A stretch of 59,066 nt of DNA from positions 1-59,066 of the forward strand of contig NZ_BIML01000025.1 of the NCBI RefSeq assembly GCF_004001065.1, written 5' to 3'. The notes below the pieces were generated by a model, which was given only the letters and a program-made list of their open reading frames with translations, was not told the origin of the DNA and searched no databases. The translations under genes were made by a program, and so were the position numbers. The stretch comes from Paenibacillus xylaniclasticus (GTDB taxonomy: Bacteria; Bacillota; Bacilli; Paenibacillales; Paenibacillaceae). This document shows positions 33,694-43,095 of the stretch, in pieces (position 1 is the stretch's first letter; each line of letters begins with the position of its first letter).

Positions 33694-34359
33694 TTACGCT
33701 TTTGCGCTCCGGTATGCTTCCATATATTCCGCCGCTTTGCGAGCGATAGAAGATAGGTCGCCCGTCTTGGACGCTTCCTTCGTTAGATCCGAGCCGATGC
33801 CGACTGCAACAGCGCCCGCTTTGACCCAATCCTTCAAGTTATCCAACGAGACGCCACCCGTTGGCATTAGGTTCGCCTGCGGCAGTGGACCCTTGATCGC
33901 ACCGATGATGCTTGGCGAGAATAGGTTGCCCGGGAACAGCTTCACGATATCAACGCCAAGCTCAAGCGCGCTTTGAATTTCTTGAATCGTCACCGCTCCA
34001 GGCATAACTGGGATGCCGTAACGATTGCACATTTTGATCGTATCGGCATTGAACGAAGGTGCAACGACATACTGCGCACCGGCCAGAATAGCCATGCGTG
34101 CGGTCTCCGGATCAAGAACGGTACCGACGCCAATAATCGCAAATTTGTCGGAGCTTGGATCGACCTCGGACGAATATTCCGATGCCAACTGCTCGATGGC
34201 ACGCAGTGCGAACGGCACTGTCATTGTAATCTCAATTGCTTTGATACCGCCTTTAATCGCTTGACGCGCCATTTCCACTACTTCTTCTGCGGAATCCGCG
34301 CGAAGCACCGCGACAACGCCGGATGCTGATAATTGTTGCAACGTTGTTATCTTCTTCAT
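33694..34359 (-). CDS. eda: 2-keto-3-deoxy-6-phosphogluconate aldolase
   Basis: This 221-residue class I aldolase splits KDPG to pyruvate and glyceraldehyde 3-phosphate. The Glu in GIKAIEITMTVPF, GVGTVLDPETA, the Schiff-base Lys in VDIVKLFPGN and MPTGGVSLDNL match the KDPG/KHG aldolase family at normal length. The start follows AAGGTG. KDG kinase and uronate genes that usually accompany it are absent, so it may serve a distant uronate or Entner-Doudoroff route, or 4-hydroxy-2-oxoglutarate cleavage. Confidence 0.92.
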   Translation of the reverse strand: MKKITTLQQLSASGVVAVLRADSAEEVVEMARQAIKGGIKAIEITMTVPFALRAIEQLASEYSSEVDPSSDKFAIIGVGTVLDPETARMAILAGAQYVVAPSFNADTIKMCNRYGIPVMPGAVTIQEIQSALELGVDIVKLFPGNLFSPSIIGAIKGPLPQANLMPTGGVSLDNLKDWVKAGAVAVGIGSDLTKEASKTGDLSSIARKAAEYMEAYRSAKA

Positions 34360-34539
34360 ACTCGCACCTTTTCATCTGTGATTTCGAAATAGCTAGCAGT
34401 TTTTCCTACTAACCATAGTAAAGATGACTGTGCGAGCCGTCAACCTTGTTCTAAGATTGTTCGCTTAACTGTACAAGTAGCTGCACCAACTGTCGAGCAC
34501 CCGCTTCGAGCTGGGCCTCTCGAGACGGTCGATCTCCAG

Positions 34540-34577
34540 CCGGAACTTCTCTCGCCAACCGGAACTTCTCTCGCCAA
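34540..34577. repeat. Tandem duplication of a 19-bp unit
   Basis: CCGGAACTTCTCTCGCCAA occurs twice in direct succession, followed by CCGG of a third unit. It lies in non-coding DNA between eda and map. The rest of 34360-34707 shows no gene. Confidence 0.9.
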
Positions 34578-34707
34578 CCGGCAGAAGCCTGCGTTATTGT
34601 ATATAATGCAGGCATTGAGCGCCACTGTAGCTTAAAGAGATGTAATTACTGTACATTATACATGCTTCCGTACACCATCGAGCGCTTGATCGGCGTTTAC
34701 ACCCAAA

Positions 34708-34730
34708 AAGCCTGCACAACGCGCAGGCTT
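34708..34730 (-). terminator. Terminator downstream of map
   Basis: A perfect 8-bp stem AAGCCTGC / GCAGGCTT is followed on the minus strand by TTTGGGTG. It lies about 85 bases after the map stop and may end the metNIQ-map transcript. Confidence 0.7.
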
Positions 34731-34816
34731 CGACGCCACTAGGGCAGTTTAAGATAATGTTACTGCACTTCTTGCATGCTTTCTCATACTTGCAGGCAAG
34801 AGCGATCCGATCGGCT

Positions 34817-35560
34817 TCACCATTCCGTCAGCACGACGGGCCCGCGCTCCGATACGGCTACTGTATGCTCGAACTGCGCTGCGAGCGCGCCATCCTGCGT
34901 TCGAGCAGTCCAGCCGTCCTGCCCGATCCATACGTCTGGGGAACCCGTTGTCAATATCGGTTCAATTGTAATAACCATACCCGGCTTCAGCAGCAGCCCT
35001 TTGCCGGCGCGTCCGTTGTTCTCTACCTTCGGCAGCTCGTGAATCTCGCGTCCGATGCCGTGTCCGACGAAGCTCGTCACGACGGAGAAGCCTGCTTCCT
35101 CCGCACTCGATTTGACCGCATGTCCGATATCACCCAATCGCTTGCCAGGCACAGCCTGCTTGATCGCCCGCTCCAAAGCGGTACGCGTTGCCCGCAGCAG
35201 CCGTTTCACGCGCGGTGTCGTCTTGCCGATCGCATACGTCCACGCCGAGTCAGCCTTCCATCCATCTACGTCCGCCACCATATCGATCGTCACGATGTCG
35301 CCCTCCTCTAGCGGCTCTGCGTCCGGAAAACCATGGCATACTACATCGTTGACGGACGCACATGTCGCGAACGGATAGCCTTTATACCCAATCTGCGCAG
35401 GCGTTGCCCCGCGCTCACGCATAAAGCGCTCGACGAACCGGTCGATTTCAAGCGTCGTGACTCCGGGGGCAATGCGGCTGGCGATAGCCCGGTGGCATTC
35501 AGCCACGACTCGCCCCGCTTTGGCAATGCGGCGAATTTCATCCTGCGTTTTTCTTTCCAT
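34817..35560 (-). CDS. map: Methionine aminopeptidase, type I
   Basis: This 247-residue metalloenzyme removes the initiator methionine from new proteins. The five metal ligands are visible: Asp pair in VTIDMVADVDGWKADSAWTY, His in FVGHGIGREIHELP, Glu in MVITIEPIL and Glu in AAQFEHTV. ATG 35560 is chosen with GGGAG 11 bases upstream; ATG 35569 and GTG 35572 are nearer to it. It lies about 100 bases downstream of metQ on the same strand, so it could belong to the methionine-uptake transcript. It is not in the usual ribosomal protein cluster and may be a second map copy. Confidence 0.94.
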   Translation of the reverse strand: MERKTQDEIRRIAKAGRVVAECHRAIASRIAPGVTTLEIDRFVERFMRERGATPAQIGYKGYPFATCASVNDVVCHGFPDAEPLEEGDIVTIDMVADVDGWKADSAWTYAIGKTTPRVKRLLRATRTALERAIKQAVPGKRLGDIGHAVKSSAEEAGFSVVTSFVGHGIGREIHELPKVENNGRAGKGLLLKPGMVITIEPILTTGSPDVWIGQDGWTARTQDGALAAQFEHTVAVSERGPVVLTEW

Positions 35561-35660
35561 CGCGTCCATCACTCCCGTCGTTCTTCATAGCTAATTTATT
35601 CGTATTGAATAAATATAAGAACATGGAAGCGGGAGGTAGAACGTTCGGAATTTTTATCCT

Positions 35661-36527
35661 CTAGAATGCCGGCACAACGGCACCACTATATTTTTGATCG
35701 ATGAAGGTCCTAACCTGCTCGCTGTTCAGCGCATTAGCCAGCTTTTGCATCGCATCGCTGTCTTTATTGTCCGGCCTGGACACGAGAATATTGACATAAG
35801 GAGAGTCCTTGTCCTCTAAGAACAACGCATCCTTCGTCGGGACGAGCCCAACCTCCAACGCATAGTTCGTATTAATGACCGCAAGGGCTACCTCATCCAA
35901 TACGCGCGGAAGAGTCGCCGCTTCTAGCTCCTTCAGCTTCAGCTTCTTCGGATTATCGACAATATCCGCTACGGTTGCATTTACACCAGCACCCTCCTTC
36001 AGCTTAATCAAATCGTTCTTCTCAAGCAGCAGCAGCGCCCGCCCGCCATTCGTAGCATCATTCGGAATCGCGACAGACGCGCCTTCCTTCAAATCGCTGA
36101 TTTGAATCAGCTTCTTGGAGTATGCTCCCAGCGGCTCGATATGCACCCCAGTCACCTTCACCAAGTCATACCCTTTGTCTTGATTGAACTGCTCTAAATA
36201 TGGTGTATGCTGAAAAAAATTAGCGTCCAGCTGCTTCTCGTACAGCTGTACATTCGGCTGCACGTAATCGTTGAACTCTACGATTTGCAGATCGACGCCC
36301 TGCTCCTTAAGCATAGGCTGAACCTCCTTCAAAATTTCCGCATGCGGAATCGGCGTCGCTCCGACCTTCAGAACGGCTGCCGCTGGCGTCTCGCCAGCTG
36401 CTCCATTGTCCGGTTCGATATTGTCTTCCGTCTTCTTCTCCCCGCATGCCGACGTCAAAGCGAGAACTAGCAGCATAACTGCAGCCAAGTGAACCGACCG
36501 TCTATACCAAAATTCTCGAAACCTCAT
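35661..36527 (-). CDS. metQ: Methionine ABC transporter, substrate-binding lipoprotein
   Basis: This 288-residue lipoprotein of the NlpA/MetQ family has a lipobox at LALTSACGEKK. The mature part shows the family sequence LKVGATPIPHAEILKEVQPML, QLDANFFQHTPYLEQFN, SVAIPNDATNGGRALLLLE and NTNYALEVGLVPTKDALFLE. It captures D/L-methionine outside the membrane for MetI and MetN. ATG 36527 follows GGAGG by 9 bases; a TTG at 36536 is less likely. It is third in the order metN-metI-metQ. Confidence 0.96.
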   Translation of the reverse strand: MRFREFWYRRSVHLAAVMLLVLALTSACGEKKTEDNIEPDNGAAGETPAAAVLKVGATPIPHAEILKEVQPMLKEQGVDLQIVEFNDYVQPNVQLYEKQLDANFFQHTPYLEQFNQDKGYDLVKVTGVHIEPLGAYSKKLIQISDLKEGASVAIPNDATNGGRALLLLEKNDLIKLKEGAGVNATVADIVDNPKKLKLKELEAATLPRVLDEVALAVINTNYALEVGLVPTKDALFLEDKDSPYVNILVSRPDNKDSDAMQKLANALNSEQVRTFIDQKYSGAVVPAF

Positions 36528-36570
36528 GCCATTCAACCTCCGCTGTCGTTAAATGAATCACTACTTAGTT

Positions 36571-37236
36571 CTACTTGCGACTAATCCGTCGAACCAACAG
36601 ATCGCCGAGCGACTGCAGCAGCTGCACAAGCAGCACCAGCAGCACGACGGTGACGAACATGACATCCGTCTGGAACCGTTGATAACCATAGCGCAGCGCC
36701 AGATCGCCGAGGCCGCCGCCGCCGATCACGCCCGACATCGCTGTGAAAGAGACCAGCGTAACCGCTGTAAGTGTAATGCCCGCGATGAGACCGCCTCCTG
36801 CTTCCCGAATCAACACACGGCGCACGATCGTCCAGCTCGATGCGCCCATCGCCTGCGCTGCTTCGATAACGCCGCGATCGACCTCCCGCAGCGCTGTCTC
36901 CACCAGCCGCGCAAAGAACGGCGCAGCTGCCACAACAAGCGGCGGTATAGAGCCCTTGACGCCAATCGAAGTGCCAGTCAGCCATTTCGTGAACGGCATA
37001 ATGGTAATCATCAGAATGATGAACGGTATGGACCGCAGCACATTGACAATAAACGATAGAACAGCATACACCGCAGGCTGGCTCAGCAATTGGCCACGAG
37101 AAGTAAGAAACAACAATATCCCAAGCAGCAGCCCCAGCACAACCGTAAACAAAAGGGATAGTCCAAGCATGCGAAGCGTGGCATACGCCGCTTCACGCAG
37201 CTCATCCGGCTTAACATTGCTGAAATTACCAAGCAT
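36571..37236 (-). CDS. metI: Methionine ABC transporter permease
   Basis: This 221-residue inner-membrane permease has five predicted helices and the conserved coupling loop with EAAQAMGASSWTIVRRVLI, followed by TAMSGVIGGGGLGDLALRYGYQRF near the end, as in MetI. The ATG shares one base with the metN stop codon (TAATG), so the two are translationally coupled. metQ begins 43 bases downstream. Confidence 0.97.
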   Translation of the reverse strand: MLGNFSNVKPDELREAAYATLRMLGLSLLFTVVLGLLLGILLFLTSRGQLLSQPAVYAVLSFIVNVLRSIPFIILMITIMPFTKWLTGTSIGVKGSIPPLVVAAAPFFARLVETALREVDRGVIEAAQAMGASSWTIVRRVLIREAGGGLIAGITLTAVTLVSFTAMSGVIGGGGLGDLALRYGYQRFQTDVMFVTVVLLVLLVQLLQSLGDLLVRRISRK

Positions 37237-38246
37237 TATGCAAGCACCTCCGCCTCAATGCCCTCCTTATGAAGCCGCTTCACAATTCGGTCCATGTCGG
37301 CACTGCTGCCGCGGACATCGACGAGCAAATGGCCGTACGGCACTCTTTTCATCCGTGACACTGTGCCCTGCAAAATGGAGAATACAGCCCCTGTCTCCTT
37401 CACGGCTTCAAACAATACAGGCTCATATGTTAATCCGCCTTTGAACCGGACCCGCAGCAGCTTTCCTCGACGAACGCCGTCGATCTCTGAAGCGAACTCG
37501 CCCGAAGCATCACCTGATTGTGCGACGAATTCCTTCGTAATTCGCTGCTGCGGGTGCAGGAAGACATCTATTACATCGCCCGACTCAACAATCACGCCAT
37601 TATCGATGACCGCGACTCGGTCACATATCGAACGGATCACGTTCATTTCATGGGTAATGAGCATAATCGTTAAGCCCAGCCTCTCGTTGATGCCGAGCAG
37701 AAGAGACAGAATTGACTCTGTCGTCTGCGGGTCCAGCGCCGAGGTCGCTTCGTCGCACAGCAGCACCTCCGGCTTATTCGCGAGTGCTCGGGCGATGCCG
37801 ACTCGCTGCTTCTGCCCGCCGGACAGCTGAGAAGGATATTTATCTCCGTGCCCTTCCAGACCGACCAGCTTCATCATCTCCTCCACCCGCTCGCGAATTT
37901 CAGCCCGGGGGCGCTTTGCAAGTCGCAGCGGAAACGCAATATTGTCGCGCACGGTTGCTGTCGAAAGCAAATTGAAATGCTGAAAAATCATTCCGATCCG
38001 CCTTCTCTGCTGCTGCAGCTGTCTTGCGCCCAGCTTCGTCAGCTCGACGCCGCCGACTGTAACGGTACCCGTCGTCGGTCTTTCCAGCAGGTTGACACAA
38101 CGCAGCAGCGTGCTTTTGCCCGCCCCGGAATGGCCGATGACGCCAAATATTTCTCCGCTTCTCACATGCAGATCAATTCCGCGAATCGCTTCCGTTATCC
38201 CTGCACGAGACCGGTACACTTTCGTTATCCCCTTCAATTCGATCAG
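37236..38246 (-). CDS. metN: Methionine ABC transporter ATP-binding protein
   Basis: This 336-residue ATPase has Walker A GHSGAGKST, signature LSGGQKQRVGIARAL and Walker B VLLCDEATSALDP. The C-terminal NIL regulatory domain (about 255-336) ends RLHKEGIEAEVLA. No ATG opens the frame. Family alignment (M-I-E-L-K-G-I-T) would place the first residue at CTG 38246, 6 bases after a G7 tract that could act as ribosome binding site; TTG 38237 is the other choice. No S-box riboswitch lies in the 110 bases before the upstream gene. Confidence 0.94.
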   Translation of the reverse strand: MIELKGITKVYRSRAGITEAIRGIDLHVRSGEIFGVIGHSGAGKSTLLRCVNLLERPTTGTVTVGGVELTKLGARQLQQQRRRIGMIFQHFNLLSTATVRDNIAFPLRLAKRPRAEIRERVEEMMKLVGLEGHGDKYPSQLSGGQKQRVGIARALANKPEVLLCDEATSALDPQTTESILSLLLGINERLGLTIMLITHEMNVIRSICDRVAVIDNGVIVESGDVIDVFLHPQQRITKEFVAQSGDASGEFASEIDGVRRGKLLRVRFKGGLTYEPVLFEAVKETGAVFSILQGTVSRMKRVPYGHLLVDVRGSSADMDRIVKRLHKEGIEAEVLA

Positions 38247-38329
38247 ATCTGCACACCCCCCCGCTAGTCGTCCAAATTAAACAATATTAAGTTAACCAAC
38301 CTTGCCCAAATCCATTAACAACAAAAAAA

Positions 38330-38356
38330 AGCCTTACTCCATTCAGGAGTAAGGCT
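38330..38356 (-). terminator. Terminator upstream of metN
   Basis: A perfect 11-bp stem AGCCTTACTCC / GGAGTAAGGCT with a 5-base loop and a T run on the minus strand. It ends the small gene at 38389 and separates it from metNIQ. Confidence 0.92.
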
Positions 38357-38388
38357 GCTATATGAATCTATTCATCAACCGTTTCAGT

Positions 38389-38577
38389 TCAACCGACCGA
38401 GGAATTCAGCTTGCCTAGTTCGTCTTCCACCAGCATCGTCAACTCTTCTTCGTAGCCACCGGTTATCCGATATTTGCGAATATAATCCTTCACAAACTTA
38501 CGCGGATCTTTCGGCTGGAAAATTCTCGTGAGCTCTTTCAGGCTTTCCTTGACTTCATTCTGGCTATGCTTGGCCAT
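38389..38577 (-). CDS. Small conserved-looking charged protein
   Basis: This 62-residue helical protein (KESLKELTRIFQPKDPRKF, then KYRITGGYEEELTMLVEDEL) has no known motif. Its coding status is supported by an AGGGGGGAG ribosome binding site and by its own terminator. It has no signal peptide or membrane segment. I do not recognise its function. Confidence 0.7.
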   Translation of the reverse strand: MAKHSQNEVKESLKELTRIFQPKDPRKFVKDYIRKYRITGGYEEELTMLVEDELGKLNSSVG

Positions 38578-38804
38578 GAAATCTCCCCCCTAAGCGTTGG
38601 TGGTTATCCTCAAACTTCACGATACGATTACGGAAGGCAGCACGGCAGCCGCTAATCCGACATAGGCGGATCGCAGCAATTCCTCACGGTCAAAATTGAT
38701 ATTCAATTTGAACTTTTCTTACTATTATACCATCAGACAATTAGATATAAAAGGGAACACTCAAATTAATACGGTTCAGAATATAAAAATTAACAAATCT
38801 TAAT
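38578..38804. other. Non-coding region between two small genes
   Basis: No gene can be supported. The stretch 38690-38800 is AT-rich and probably holds the promoter of the small gene at 38389. Confidence 0.4.
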
Positions 38805-39014
38805 CTACAAACTTCGATCTCCATCGTCCGACAAAATTTGCGTATCCGTTAATTGGGAAGGGGCTGAGGGGCTAGTATGGCTGTTGTCTGCTGTCGATCG
38901 GTATCCGGCAGCACCCGCATCTTTCCTGAACATTCGCAAATATGCGACAACACCTAAAACCGCAACGGCCACGCCAAAAACGACAACCAGGGTTGTAACC
39001 CAACCTTCAACCAT
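38805..39014 (-). CDS. Small single-pass membrane protein
   Basis: This 69-residue protein has one N-terminal transmembrane helix (WVTTLVVVFGVAVAVLGVVAYL) and a short hydrophilic Ser/Asp-rich tail. AAGGGGGCG lies upstream of the ATG. It is possibly real but is supported only by its composition and its ribosome binding site. Nothing identifies a function. Confidence 0.5.
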   Translation of the reverse strand: MVEGWVTTLVVVFGVAVAVLGVVAYLRMFRKDAGAAGYRSTADNSHTSPSAPSQLTDTQILSDDGDRSL

Positions 39015-39103
39015 CCTGACGCCCCCTTACAACCATTTTCCAGATAAAGTTAAGTATATCGAAAAGAACCTCCCCTTTCAACCAATCGAAACGTATCCAA
39101 ATG

Positions 39104-39532
39104 TTACGTTTTGATTGCAATTGAGCCTGTACTGCGGAAGGCACTGCTAGCCCAAGCTAGCAGCTTACCATCATCCCCGTAAATATGCCCCTGCATCGTC
39201 GCCGTCCGTCTCGAGTGGTGCACCATTGAGGCATCACAGCGTATCCATCCCCCCGTCGAAGAGGCTAAATAATGAATGTTCAGCTGTGCGGTAACGAGCA
39301 GCTCACCGGGAAACGCCAGCATAACCGCCAGCCCCATCGCATTATCCATCAGCGACGCCAGCACGCCTCCGTGAACAAGCCCCGCCATATTCAGATGACG
39401 CTCCTCGCAGTACAACCGAACGGCCGCTTTGCCCGGCTCGGCGCTCTCAACCTCGCAGCCGAGCTCCCCCCAGAACGTCGACCGGGCTTTCTCCTCCATC
39501 CGCGCCCAATCTTCTGAATCTGGCGGCATCAT
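39104..39532 (-). CDS. PaaI-type hotdog thioesterase
   Basis: This 142-residue hotdog-fold enzyme has the PaaI signature: HLNMAGLVHGGVLASLMDNAMG with the active-site Gly/Asp, then TAQLNIHYLAS. It probably hydrolyses acyl- or aryl-CoA thioesters. The ATG overlaps the fadD stop by 4 bases and follows GGAGGGAACGCG, so it is the last gene of the beta-oxidation operon and may release CoA from stalled intermediates (inference). Confidence 0.9.
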   Translation of the reverse strand: MMPPDSEDWARMEEKARSTFWGELGCEVESAEPGKAAVRLYCEERHLNMAGLVHGGVLASLMDNAMGLAVMLAFPGELLVTAQLNIHYLASSTGGWIRCDASMVHHSRRTATMQGHIYGDDGKLLAWASSAFRSTGSIAIKT

Positions 39533-41235
39533 CGCGTTCCCTCCTCAAGCTCCTCATGCAGCTTCCGCTTGAGTACTTTGCCGATGATCGTCTTCGGCAG
39601 ATCGCTGCGGAATTCGTACAAATGCGGCACCTTGAACGGCGCCAGCCGCTCCCGACACCACCGGTTAAGCTCCCCCTCCGTCAGCGCAACGCCTTCCTTG
39701 GGCACAATATACGCTTTGACGGTCTCCCCCCGGTAATCGTCCGAAATGCCGAGCACCGCCGCTTCACGAACGCCCGGATGCTCATACAGCACCTCTTCTA
39801 CCTCACGGGGATAGATGTTAAAGCCGCCCGCAATAATTACGTCCTTGATCCGATCCACAATAGCGAAATAACCGTCCTCGTCCATCGTCGCAAGGTCACC
39901 TGTATACAGCCAGCCATCCTTCAGCACCTTAGCCGTCTCGTCAGGGCGGTTCCAATATCCCCGCATGACCTGCGGGCCGCGTATGACAAGCTCTCCGATG
40001 TGGCCGGGCGGAAGCGGCTCCCCGGTATCCAGATCGACGATCATGCAGTCCGTATCCGGAAACGGAAGCCCGATCGTGCCGATTTTGCGCTTCCCCCATA
40101 TCGGGTTGGCATGCGTCACCGGCGACGCCTCCGTCAAGCCGTATCCTTCGATCAGCCTTCCACCCGTAAGCTGTTCGAAGCGCTGCTGAACCTCTAGCGG
40201 AAGCGGCGCCGAGCCGCTGATGCATACTTCGATAGAGGACAAGTCCAGCTGGCCCGCTTCTGGATGGTTAAGAAGCGCCACATACATCGTCGGGGCTCCG
40301 GGAAAAAGCGTCGGACGCCGCTCTTTAATCGTCCTCAGCACCTGAGTGGCTTCAAAGCGCGGCAGCAGCACAAGCTCGCCCGCTTTAAAGACCGACAGGT
40401 TCATCAATACGGTTAACCCGAATACATGAAACAACGGCAGAGCAGCCAGAAACCGCTCCTTGCCGTCCTCTGCTTTATAGATCCAGGCCGACGTCTGCAC
40501 CATATTAGCGACCAGGTTACGATGAGTGAGCATCACACCTTTGGCAAGACCTGTCGTGCCTCCTGTATATTGCAGCTGCGCCAGATCATTACTCGGATCG
40601 ACCGTAACCGGGTCTGACGCAGGCTTCGCATCCGCCATTAGACGGGAATAAGCATAGACTCCCAGTCTCCCGTATGGGATATTAGGGCGAAAGCCTTCTT
40701 TGCGCTGTTTAAGCGGGTACAATATATTTTTCGGAAATGGAAGCCCATCTTTAATAGAAGTAACAATAACGGCACGAAGATCGGGCACAGGTCCTAGTTC
40801 TGGATGCTCACCTCTTACTCTTGCGAGTCTAGCATACAGCAGATCAACTGTAATGATGACCGACGCGCCGCTGTCAGCCAATTGATGCTCCAGCTCCCGC
40901 TCAACGTAAAGCGGGTTCGTCTGAACGACAATAGCCCCGGCGAATAAAGCTCCATAATACGAGATGACCGCTTGCGGGCAATTCGGCAGCATGATTGCGA
41001 CGCGGTCTCCTTTCGTAACGCCCAGCCTTCTCAGAGCGCCCGCCATACGGCGGACGTCATCGAGCAGCTTGCTGTACGTCAACGTCCGACCCAAGAAATA
41101 AATGGCCGGCCGACCGCCATACTTACGCTCGGTTTCCAGCAGCAGGTCGGTAACCGCAAGATCAGGATAGGTGCAAGTTTCGGCTACCTCCCTAGGATAA
41201 TGGCGCAGCCACGGACGCGGCTCGATCGGTTCCAT
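39529..41235 (-). CDS. fadD: Long-chain acyl-CoA synthetase
   Basis: This 568-residue AMP-forming ligase activates fatty acids with ATP and CoA. It has the phosphate loop LQYTGGTTGLAKGVMLTHRN, EGYGLTEASPVTHANP, the GWLYTGDLATMDEDGYF motif and the C-terminal catalytic Lys in PKTIIGKVLKRKL. It resembles LcfA of B. subtilis. ATG 41235 follows AAAGGGTGAGG. It lies 76 bases after fadE in the leftward fad operon. Confidence 0.95.
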   Translation of the reverse strand: MEPIEPRPWLRHYPREVAETCTYPDLAVTDLLLETERKYGGRPAIYFLGRTLTYSKLLDDVRRMAGALRRLGVTKGDRVAIMLPNCPQAVISYYGALFAGAIVVQTNPLYVERELEHQLADSGASVIITVDLLYARLARVRGEHPELGPVPDLRAVIVTSIKDGLPFPKNILYPLKQRKEGFRPNIPYGRLGVYAYSRLMADAKPASDPVTVDPSNDLAQLQYTGGTTGLAKGVMLTHRNLVANMVQTSAWIYKAEDGKERFLAALPLFHVFGLTVLMNLSVFKAGELVLLPRFEATQVLRTIKERRPTLFPGAPTMYVALLNHPEAGQLDLSSIEVCISGSAPLPLEVQQRFEQLTGGRLIEGYGLTEASPVTHANPIWGKRKIGTIGLPFPDTDCMIVDLDTGEPLPPGHIGELVIRGPQVMRGYWNRPDETAKVLKDGWLYTGDLATMDEDGYFAIVDRIKDVIIAGGFNIYPREVEEVLYEHPGVREAAVLGISDDYRGETVKAYIVPKEGVALTEGELNRWCRERLAPFKVPHLYEFRSDLPKTIIGKVLKRKLHEELEEGTR

Positions 41236-41310
41236 CGTCCTCACCCTTTCCGCTCGCAATCGACTCTTGCGCTTGGCTTGCTTGGGCTCTCATCCCGACA
41301 TCGGCTGCAT

Positions 41311-43095
41311 TTACACCACGTACCGGCCAGCCGTCTTCACCCTTTCGGCGATCGACCGTTTAATCGCGATCGAATCGATCAATGGAGCGCGCATCAGCTT
41401 CTTCAATACCGACAGCTGTACCTGCAGTGCGTCGCCCTGCTCGATAGCCGCAAGCGTCTTGCGGGCGAGCCGTTCAATCTTCTCCATCGAATCCTGCACG
41501 AATACGACGGTCATATCGACCGCATTGCCAGCTGCCGCATCGCCGCCCCGGGCGAGCTGCTTCCGTACGCGCAGCAGCGCGCTTTCCATCGCATAGATGC
41601 TGATCATGATATCAGCCAATGCGACGAGCACCTCCTGCTCCTGCTCAAGCCGCAAGCCGAGCTTCTGTACGGCGAGCCCTCCGATAGCAAGGAACGTCTT
41701 CTTCGCTTGGCCGAGCCGATATATTTCACGGCTGAGCGTTCCTTCGAACGAAGGCAGCGGCATCGGCTGCAGCAGCTCCTCCTGCAGCTCGAGCGCTTTG
41801 TGCAGGAGCGGAAGCTCTCCCTTCAGCGCCTTCTTCATCAAGGTGCCGGGAATGAGCATCCGGTTGATCTCATTCGTCCCTTCGAAAATACGATTAATAC
41901 GCGAATCGCGGTATATTCGCTCGATTTTGTATTCCTGGATGTAGCCGTAGCCGCCGTGGATTTGCACCCCCTCATCCGCAATGAAATCGAGCGCCTCCGT
42001 CGCGAATACTTTGACGATTGAGCATTCAAGCGCATATTCCGCAATCGCCTTCGCTGCCTGCGCGCCTGCATCGGACGCATTCGGGTCCGCCGTCCTGAGT
42101 CGCTCGTCGATAAGCCCAGCTGTCCGGTATACCATGCTCTCGGTAACGAACGCCGCGATGTTCATATCCGCAAGCTTCTCCCCGATTAACGGGAACGATT
42201 GAATCGACCGGCCGAACTGCTTGCGCGAAGCCGAATATTCCGCTGCCAGCGCAATCGTCTCCTTCGCGGTTCCGACACAGCCTGCTCCTAATTTGAAACG
42301 GCCGATATTCAAAATGTTGAAAGCGATCAGATGGCCCTTACCAACCTGACCGAGCACATTACCGACCGGTACTGGCGCATCCTCAAAGAACAGCGGACAA
42401 GTCGAGGAGCCTTTGATGCCCATCTTCTTCTCCTCCGGCCCGACCGTGAAGCCCGGCGTCCCCCGCTCGACGATAAAGGCCGTAAAATGCTCCCCGTCCA
42501 CCTTCGCGTATACGATATACACATCTGCGAATGCAGCGTTCGTAATGTACAGCTTAGAGCCATTAAGCAAATAGTGGGTGCCGTCAGTCGACAGCCGCGC
42601 TGTCGTCTTCGCTCCGAGTGCGTCCGACCCGGAGCCCGGCTCCGTTAAGCAGTACGCCGCAATGCGCGTACCCGCGGCAAGGTCTGGCAAATAGCGCGCC
42701 TTCTGCTCCGGCGTACCGAAGAAGACGATCGGCAGCGTGCCGATCCCTACGTGCGCGCCAACCGACAGCGCGAACGAGGAAGCCTCCGCCATCGTCTCGG
42801 CAAGCAACGTCGTGCTCACCTTATCGAGTCCGAGCCCGCCATACGCTTCCGGCACATCGGCGCCAAGCAGTCCGAGCTCCCCAGCTTTGCGCATCAAATC
42901 AACAGTAAGCTCATAATTGAGCTTCTCGAGCTGTTCATCGCGAGGCTTCACCTCCCCTTCGATGAACGCTCTCGCCGCATCTGCCATCATCCGCTGTTCT
43001 TCCGTTAAATCCTCGGGCGTTACCACGGTATCCGGCGCCGTATCTTCCACGACGAATCGGCCGCCGCTCGCTGCATGGTTCGTCGCCATCTTCAC
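41311..43095 (-). CDS. fadE: Acyl-CoA dehydrogenase
   Basis: This 594-residue FAD enzyme makes the first oxidation of beta-oxidation. It shows [20 protein letters not shown], the flavin-binding [13 protein letters not shown] region, and the family signature [22 protein letters not shown] with the following FEGTNEI. The C-terminal extension of about 190 residues is like the long FadE of Bacillus. The start is GTG 43095, overlapping the fadA TGA (GTGA) and 6 bases after GAGGAG; ATG 43089 is two codons on. Its electrons go to EtfAB. Confidence 0.95.
   Translation of the reverse strand: MKMATNHAASGGRFVVEDTAPDTVVTPEDLTEEQRMMADAARAFIEGEVKPRDEQLEKLNYELTVDLMRKAGELGLLGADVPEAYGGLGLDKVSTTLLAETMAEASSFALSVGAHVGIGTLPIVFFGTPEQKARYLPDLAAGTRIAAYCLTEPGSGSDALGAKTTARLSTDGTHYLLNGSKLYITNAAFADVYIVYAKVDGEHFTAFIVERGTPGFTVGPEEKKMGIKGSSTCPLFFEDAPVPVGNVLGQVGKGHLIAFNILNIGRFKLGAGCVGTAKETIALAAEYSASRKQFGRSIQSFPLIGEKLADMNIAAFVTESMVYRTAGLIDERLRTADPNASDAGAQAAKAIAEYALECSIVKVFATEALDFIADEGVQIHGGYGYIQEYKIERIYRDSRINRIFEGTNEINRMLIPGTLMKKALKGELPLLHKALELQEELLQPMPLPSFEGTLSREIYRLGQAKKTFLAIGGLAVQKLGLRLEQEQEVLVALADIMISIYAMESALLRVRKQLARGGDAAAGNAVDMTVVFVQDSMEKIERLARKTLAAIEQGDALQVQLSVLKKLMRAPLIDSIAIKRSIAERVKTAGRYVV

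Noticed and set aside
33388-33756. Plus-strand frame of 122 codons in the pilin-eda gap
   Set aside because: No ribosome binding site; it reads through the eda terminator and into the eda gene antisense.
38247-38330. S-box (SAM) riboswitch before metN
   Set aside because: The gap is too short and has none of the conserved S-box stems.
40972-42021. Long plus-strand reading frame opposite fadD/fadE
   Set aside because: It has no recognisable domain or start site and lies antisense to two clearly identified enzymes.
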